The notes under the pieces were generated by a model that worked only from the letters and a program-made list of their open reading frames with translations, had not been told where the DNA came from and ran no database searches. A program made the position numbers and the translations under genes. A stretch of 9,282 bases of DNA from X23 sp050251575 (GTDB lineage Bacteria; Bacillota; Clostridia; SK-Y3), in contig JBFWMP010000115.1 of NCBI GenBank assembly GCA_050251575.1, forward strand, positions 1 through 9,282, read 5' to 3'. Positions 6,055 to 9,282 of the stretch are shown here, one piece after another. Every line of letters starts with the position of its first letter. Position 1 is the first letter of the stretch.

Positions 6055-7131
6055 TTGAAAAGTGAAATTCAAAAAATAATTGAACTGCATCGGCAATTTT
6101 GGTCTGGAGAGATTATGGCTCATCCTTTGGCTGCTTTTAGAATAGCACCGGATTTCTTTTTTAGTACACACATTAATGCTTCAAGAACGTTGTTGGTGCC
6201 AGGACAAGAAATTACACCTAAAATGATAGATGTAGATGCTTTTCTGGATGATTATAAAAGAGCTGCACAAGAAATTGAGCAGATAGGGCAAGATGCATTT
6301 TGGGTGGCAGAGCCGTTTGTTGGATTTCCATGGATGGAGGCTATTTGCGGATGTTCGGTTTTTGCAACTGAAAATAGCTTTATTTCGCATCCATGTCTTT
6401 CAAGTGTACAGGAACATAATAAAGTGGCAGTAAATGATGAAAATCTCTGGCTTGAAAAGTATATGGAATTTACAACAAAGTTGATTGATTTATTTAAAGG
6501 TAAATACTCTATCGGGCAGCCTATTACCAGAGGTATTACGGATGTTGTGGGAGCATTAATAGGTCAGACTGAGATGGTATTTGCAATATACGATTATCCT
6601 GACGAAACAAAGCTATTAATGTCAAAAGTTGCAGATGTTTTTCTGAAAGTTATAAAAAAACAGCAAGACCTCATTAGCTCTGTTTATGGAGGATATTCTA
6701 TGGGTTTTTACCATCTATGGAGTCCTGGAAAATGCATGTGGTTTCAAGAGGATTTGACGTCATTGATATCACCTGCACAATATAGAGAATTTGTAAAAAA
6801 GCTTCATATAGAAATTTGTAGTCACTTTGATTACACAGCTATACACATGCATTCCTCATCATTTCATTTGCTGGATGAGATTTTGGATATAGACCGATTG
6901 AAAGTTATTGAAATTAATAAAGATATAGGTGGACTTACCATTGAACAAATGATTCCAGTTTTTAAGAAAGTGCAGGATAAGGGTAAGAAGCTCATTATAT
7001 GGGGTGATATAAATCAAACAGATATTGACATGATAAAGGATAATTTACAGATGAAAGGGCTGCATTTCAATATTATAGCACCTGATGTATCTGTAGCGAA
7101 AGAATTGTCACAATACATTAGAAAGCAATAA
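6055..7131 (+). CDS. Uroporphyrinogen-decarboxylase-fold protein of unknown reaction (not HemE)
   Basis: This 358-residue protein is predicted cytoplasmic. It belongs to the URO-D/MtaA superfamily of TIM-barrel enzymes, judged by the segment FQEDLTSLISPAQYREFVKK, the following AIHMHSSS strand-loop, and the C-terminal pattern GDIN...KGLHFNIIAPDVSVAKEL. The HemE signature near the N-terminus (an RQAGR-like motif) is absent, so heme synthesis is unlikely. Corrinoid methyltransferases of the family bind zinc through His-x-Cys plus a later Cys. Here the matching place reads H264-x-H266 and no Cys lies in the C-terminal part, so a classical MtaA-type zinc site is also missing. The start is TTG at 6055, supported by AAGGAGG at 6041-6047 with seven bases to the codon. 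It sits in the sugar-acid operon between transporter and dehydrogenase, without a corrinoid-protein gene beside it. Function unknown; a lyase or sugar-modifying role would fit the context. Confidence 0.8.
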   Translation: MKSEIQKIIELHRQFWSGEIMAHPLAAFRIAPDFFFSTHINASRTLLVPGQEITPKMIDVDAFLDDYKRAAQEIEQIGQDAFWVAEPFVGFPWMEAICGCSVFATENSFISHPCLSSVQEHNKVAVNDENLWLEKYMEFTTKLIDLFKGKYSIGQPITRGITDVVGALIGQTEMVFAIYDYPDETKLLMSKVADVFLKVIKKQQDLISSVYGGYSMGFYHLWSPGKCMWFQEDLTSLISPAQYREFVKKLHIEICSHFDYTAIHMHSSSFHLLDEILDIDRLKVIEINKDIGGLTIEQMIPVFKKVQDKGKKLIIWGDINQTDIDMIKDNLQMKGLHFNIIAPDVSVAKELSQYIRKQ

Positions 7132-7191
7132 ATAAGGCTAAATATGAAAATAATGAACAATGATTATAAAGAGAACTGATATTTTAAAAAT

Positions 7192-7196
7192 AGGAG
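7192..7196 (+). promoter_or_regulatory. Ribosome binding site that decides the dehydrogenase start
   Basis: AGGAG lies one base before an in-frame TTG (7198), seven before a GTG (7204) and ten before an ATG (7207). The TTG is too close to be used. The ATG gives the family-typical N-terminus MKALVYYGPED and is preferred, with the GTG a possible alternative that adds one residue. Confidence 0.7.
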
Positions 7197-7206
7197 ATTG
7201 ATAGTG

Positions 7207-8229
7207 ATGAAAGCATTAGTATATTATGGTCCGGAAGATTTAAGGTATATTGAGATAGAAGATGTTAAACCACAGGCAGGAGAAGTACTTGTAAAGGTAA
7301 AAGCTTGCGGCATTTGTGGATCTGATGTACACGGATATCTAGGAATTACAGGGAGAAGAACGCCTCCTATGGTAATGGGGCATGAATTTGCAGGTATTGT
7401 AGAGGAAGTAGGAGAAGGTGTTACAACAGTAAATGTAGGAGATAGGGTTGCACCATATCCGGTTCTTTTCTGCGGAGAATGTGAATTTTGTAAGCAGGGT
7501 AAAACACATATTTGCCTTAATAAAAAGTCTTATGGTGTGTTAGACTGCAACGGTGCGATGGCAGAGTATATATGCATGCCTGCTAAGCTGATATTTCAAC
7601 TTGATGATAATGTATCCTATAATGTAGGTTCTATGATGGAACCTATGGCTGTCGCCTATAGAGGTGTAAATAATGCCGGTGATTTGAGTGGGAAGAATGT
7701 ATTAATTGTAGGTGCAGGAACGATTGGCATGCTGGTTCTAGCTATCGTTAAGATGCGAAATCCTGCAAAAGTATTTGTTTCGGATTTAAGTGACAGCAGA
7801 CTAAGTGTAGCCAAGGAAATGGGTGCGGATTTTGTAATTAATCCATCCAAGGATAATTTAGATGATATTATTAAGACTGAAACAAAGGGTATGGGCGTAG
7901 ATGTTGCTTTAGAAGCAGTAGGAGCTACACCTACCGTGCAGCAGGCAATGGCGAGCTTAAAGATTGGAGGAACTGCGGTATGGATTGGTAATTCTGCAAA
8001 GATGATCACTATCAATATGCAGGAAATAGTAACAAGAGAATTGAAGGTATTTGGTACGTTTATTTATACATTCAAAGAATTTGGAGAAGTTGTAGATTTA
8101 TTAAACGATGGAAAGTTCAACGTAGAACCTATGATCAGTTTAACAGCACCTATGGGAGAAGGTGTTGAATTTTTCAAACGATTGGCAAAAGATCCTGGTC
8201 CGTTGATAAAAGTGATTCTAACAGACTAA
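7207..8229 (+). CDS. Zinc-dependent medium-chain dehydrogenase (sugar/polyol type)
   Basis: This 341-residue cytoplasmic NAD(P)-dependent oxidoreductase belongs to the MDR superfamily. Catalytic zinc ligands are visible: C37 in CGICGSD, H59-E60 in GHEF, and E144 in MMEPMAVA. The structural zinc has all four cysteines (C89, C92, C95, C103). The Rossmann motif GAGTIG (168-173) is followed by D192 at the end of the second strand, which favours NAD over NADP. The closest look-alikes are galactitol-1-phosphate, sorbitol and threonine dehydrogenases; the sequence alone does not decide among them. In this operon it may oxidise a sugar or sugar alcohol, or interconvert a sugar acid and its keto form, feeding DgoD. 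It starts 75 bases after the URO-D-like gene and ends 35 before dgoD, with no terminator in between, so co-transcription is likely. No catalytic residue is missing. Confidence 0.92.
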   Translation: MKALVYYGPEDLRYIEIEDVKPQAGEVLVKVKACGICGSDVHGYLGITGRRTPPMVMGHEFAGIVEEVGEGVTTVNVGDRVAPYPVLFCGECEFCKQGKTHICLNKKSYGVLDCNGAMAEYICMPAKLIFQLDDNVSYNVGSMMEPMAVAYRGVNNAGDLSGKNVLIVGAGTIGMLVLAIVKMRNPAKVFVSDLSDSRLSVAKEMGADFVINPSKDNLDDIIKTETKGMGVDVALEAVGATPTVQQAMASLKIGGTAVWIGNSAKMITINMQEIVTRELKVFGTFIYTFKEFGEVVDLLNDGKFNVEPMISLTAPMGEGVEFFKRLAKDPGPLIKVILTD

Positions 8230-8264
8230 GTATAGGCAATGTGATGGAGGAAGGAGAACTAAGC

Positions 8265-9282
8265 ATGAAAGTCAAAAGTATAGAACTATTTAAAGTACCG
8301 CCTCGTTGGCTTTTTCTCAAAATTACTACTGAGTCTGGTCTTGTCGGTTGGGGAGAACCTGTTATTGAGGGAAAGGCAGATAGTGTAGCAGCTGCCATAG
8401 AAGAAATGAAGGAATATGTAATAGGAAGGAATGCGGGAGATATTGAAGATATCTGGCAAGTACTATATAGAGGAGCATTCTATCGTGGCGGCCCCATTTT
8501 ATCCAGTGCTATTTCGGGAATAGAGCAAGCATTATGGGATATTAAGGGGAAATCACTTGGAGTACCGGTTTATGAGTTGCTTGGTGGAGTAGTTAGAGAT
8601 AAAATCAGGGTTTACTGCTGGATTGGCGGAGATAGACCAGGAGATATCGCACAAGCTGTGAAGGAAAAAATGGAACAAGGATATACTGCCGTTAAGATGA
8701 ACGGGACTCCGGAAATAGGCTGGATTGATTCATTTACTGTAGTGCAGGATGTATTGGAAAGAGTGCAGGCAATACGTGAATTGGCAGGATATAAGATGGA
8801 TATAGCCGTAGATTTTCATGGACGTGTACACAAAGGAATGGCTAAGGTAATAATGAAAGAATTAGAGCCGTATAAACTGATGTTCATAGAAGAACCTGTC
8901 TTGTGTGAGAATGAAGAGGCATTTGTGGAGTTAAAACGCTATACAAGCACTCCTATTGCTACAGGAGAAAGGAATTACACGCGTTGGGGATTTAAGAATA
9001 TGCTGCATAGCGGTGGAGTAGATATTATTCAACCGGATTTGAGCCATGCAGGAGGAATACTAGAGGTGAGAAAGATTGCCGCAATGGCAGAAGCTTATGA
9101 TATTGCAGTTGCTCCGCATTGCCCATTAGGGCCTATTGCGCTGGCATCATGCCTACAGTTGGATTTTTGTACTCCTAATGCATTCATACAGGAGCAAAGT
9201 CTTGGTATCCATTATAATCAAGGATCGGATCTTCTTGATTACCTTGTTGATAAGACTGTATTTGAATATAAGAATGGCTATG
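8265..9282 (+). CDS. dgoD: D-galactonate dehydratase, truncated by the window end
   Basis: Enolase-superfamily enzyme that dehydrates D-galactonate to 2-dehydro-3-deoxy-D-galactonate with Mg2+, the first step of the DeLey-Doudoroff route. The visible 339 codons run past the window end; E. coli DgoD has about 382 residues, so some 43 are missing. The match to E. coli DgoD (from memory) is strong and nearly gap-free, with shared PPRW at 12-15, VGWGEPVIEG and FYRGGPIL. Metal ligands D183, E209 and E235 and the catalytic H185 (DFHGR) and H285 (APHCPLGPIALA) fall at the same residue numbers. The start ATG has GGAGGAAGGAG at 8246-8256, eight bases upstream. This is the most specific gene of the window and defines the likely pathway. 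The follow-up kinase and aldolase (dgoK, dgoA) are not seen and would be expected downstream or elsewhere. Confidence 0.95.
   Translation, partial: MKVKSIELFKVPPRWLFLKITTESGLVGWGEPVIEGKADSVAAAIEEMKEYVIGRNAGDIEDIWQVLYRGAFYRGGPILSSAISGIEQALWDIKGKSLGVPVYELLGGVVRDKIRVYCWIGGDRPGDIAQAVKEKMEQGYTAVKMNGTPEIGWIDSFTVVQDVLERVQAIRELAGYKMDIAVDFHGRVHKGMAKVIMKELEPYKLMFIEEPVLCENEEAFVELKRYTSTPIATGERNYTRWGFKNMLHSGGVDIIQPDLSHAGGILEVRKIAAMAEAYDIAVAPHCPLGPIALASCLQLDFCTPNAFIQEQSLGIHYNQGSDLLDYLVDKTVFEYKNGY

Noticed and set aside
6055..7131. Annotation as HemE, uroporphyrinogen decarboxylase of heme synthesis
   Set aside because: The N-terminal arginine motif of true HemE is absent and no other tetrapyrrole gene is nearby.
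7656..8015. 119-codon minus-strand frame inside the dehydrogenase
   Set aside because: It is antisense to the intact Rossmann domain and shows no family features.

Overview
The window looks like a chromosomal segment of a low-GC Firmicute, most likely a member of the Clostridia. The reasons are very AT-rich intergenic DNA, strong AGGAGG-type ribosome binding sites, one TTG start, a two-gene (split) transketolase and a lipoprotein-type TRAP binding protein. All genes are on the plus strand. A run of exactly 100 N (3286-3385) is a scaffold gap. It hides the last few codons of one gene and most of another, so the single ORF that reads through it is an artefact.

Layout: 1-348 is an AT-rich, gene-free leader with several inverted repeats and a possible promoter. 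A FadR-type GntR regulator (349-1047) follows. Next comes a 477-base regulatory spacer (1048-1524) with a 4 x 7-bp tandem repeat, two copies of the palindrome TGTAATACA 131 bp apart, and signs of an old local duplication. Then comes a probable catabolic operon: transketolase N-terminal subunit, transketolase C-terminal subunit (3' end in the gap), the tail of a TRAP small membrane subunit (dctQ-like), the TRAP large membrane subunit (dctM-like), the TRAP binding lipoprotein (dctP-like), a uroporphyrinogen-decarboxylase-fold protein that is not HemE, a zinc-dependent sugar/polyol dehydrogenase, and a D-galactonate dehydratase (dgoD) cut by the window end.

How the parts may work together: dgoD is the anchor, because its five catalytic residues fall at the same positions as in the E. 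coli enzyme. This makes uptake and breakdown of D-galactonate, or of a sugar acid or sugar converted to it, the best reading. The TRAP system would import the acid, the dehydrogenase could make or interconvert the acid's precursor, and DgoD would dehydrate it to 2-keto-3-deoxygalactonate. The kinase and aldolase that finish the pathway are not visible and may lie downstream. The transketolase pair and the URO-D-like protein are not part of the textbook galactonate route and are the most open questions. The GntR protein is probably the local, DgoR-like repressor, and the TGTAATACA pair its likely operators.
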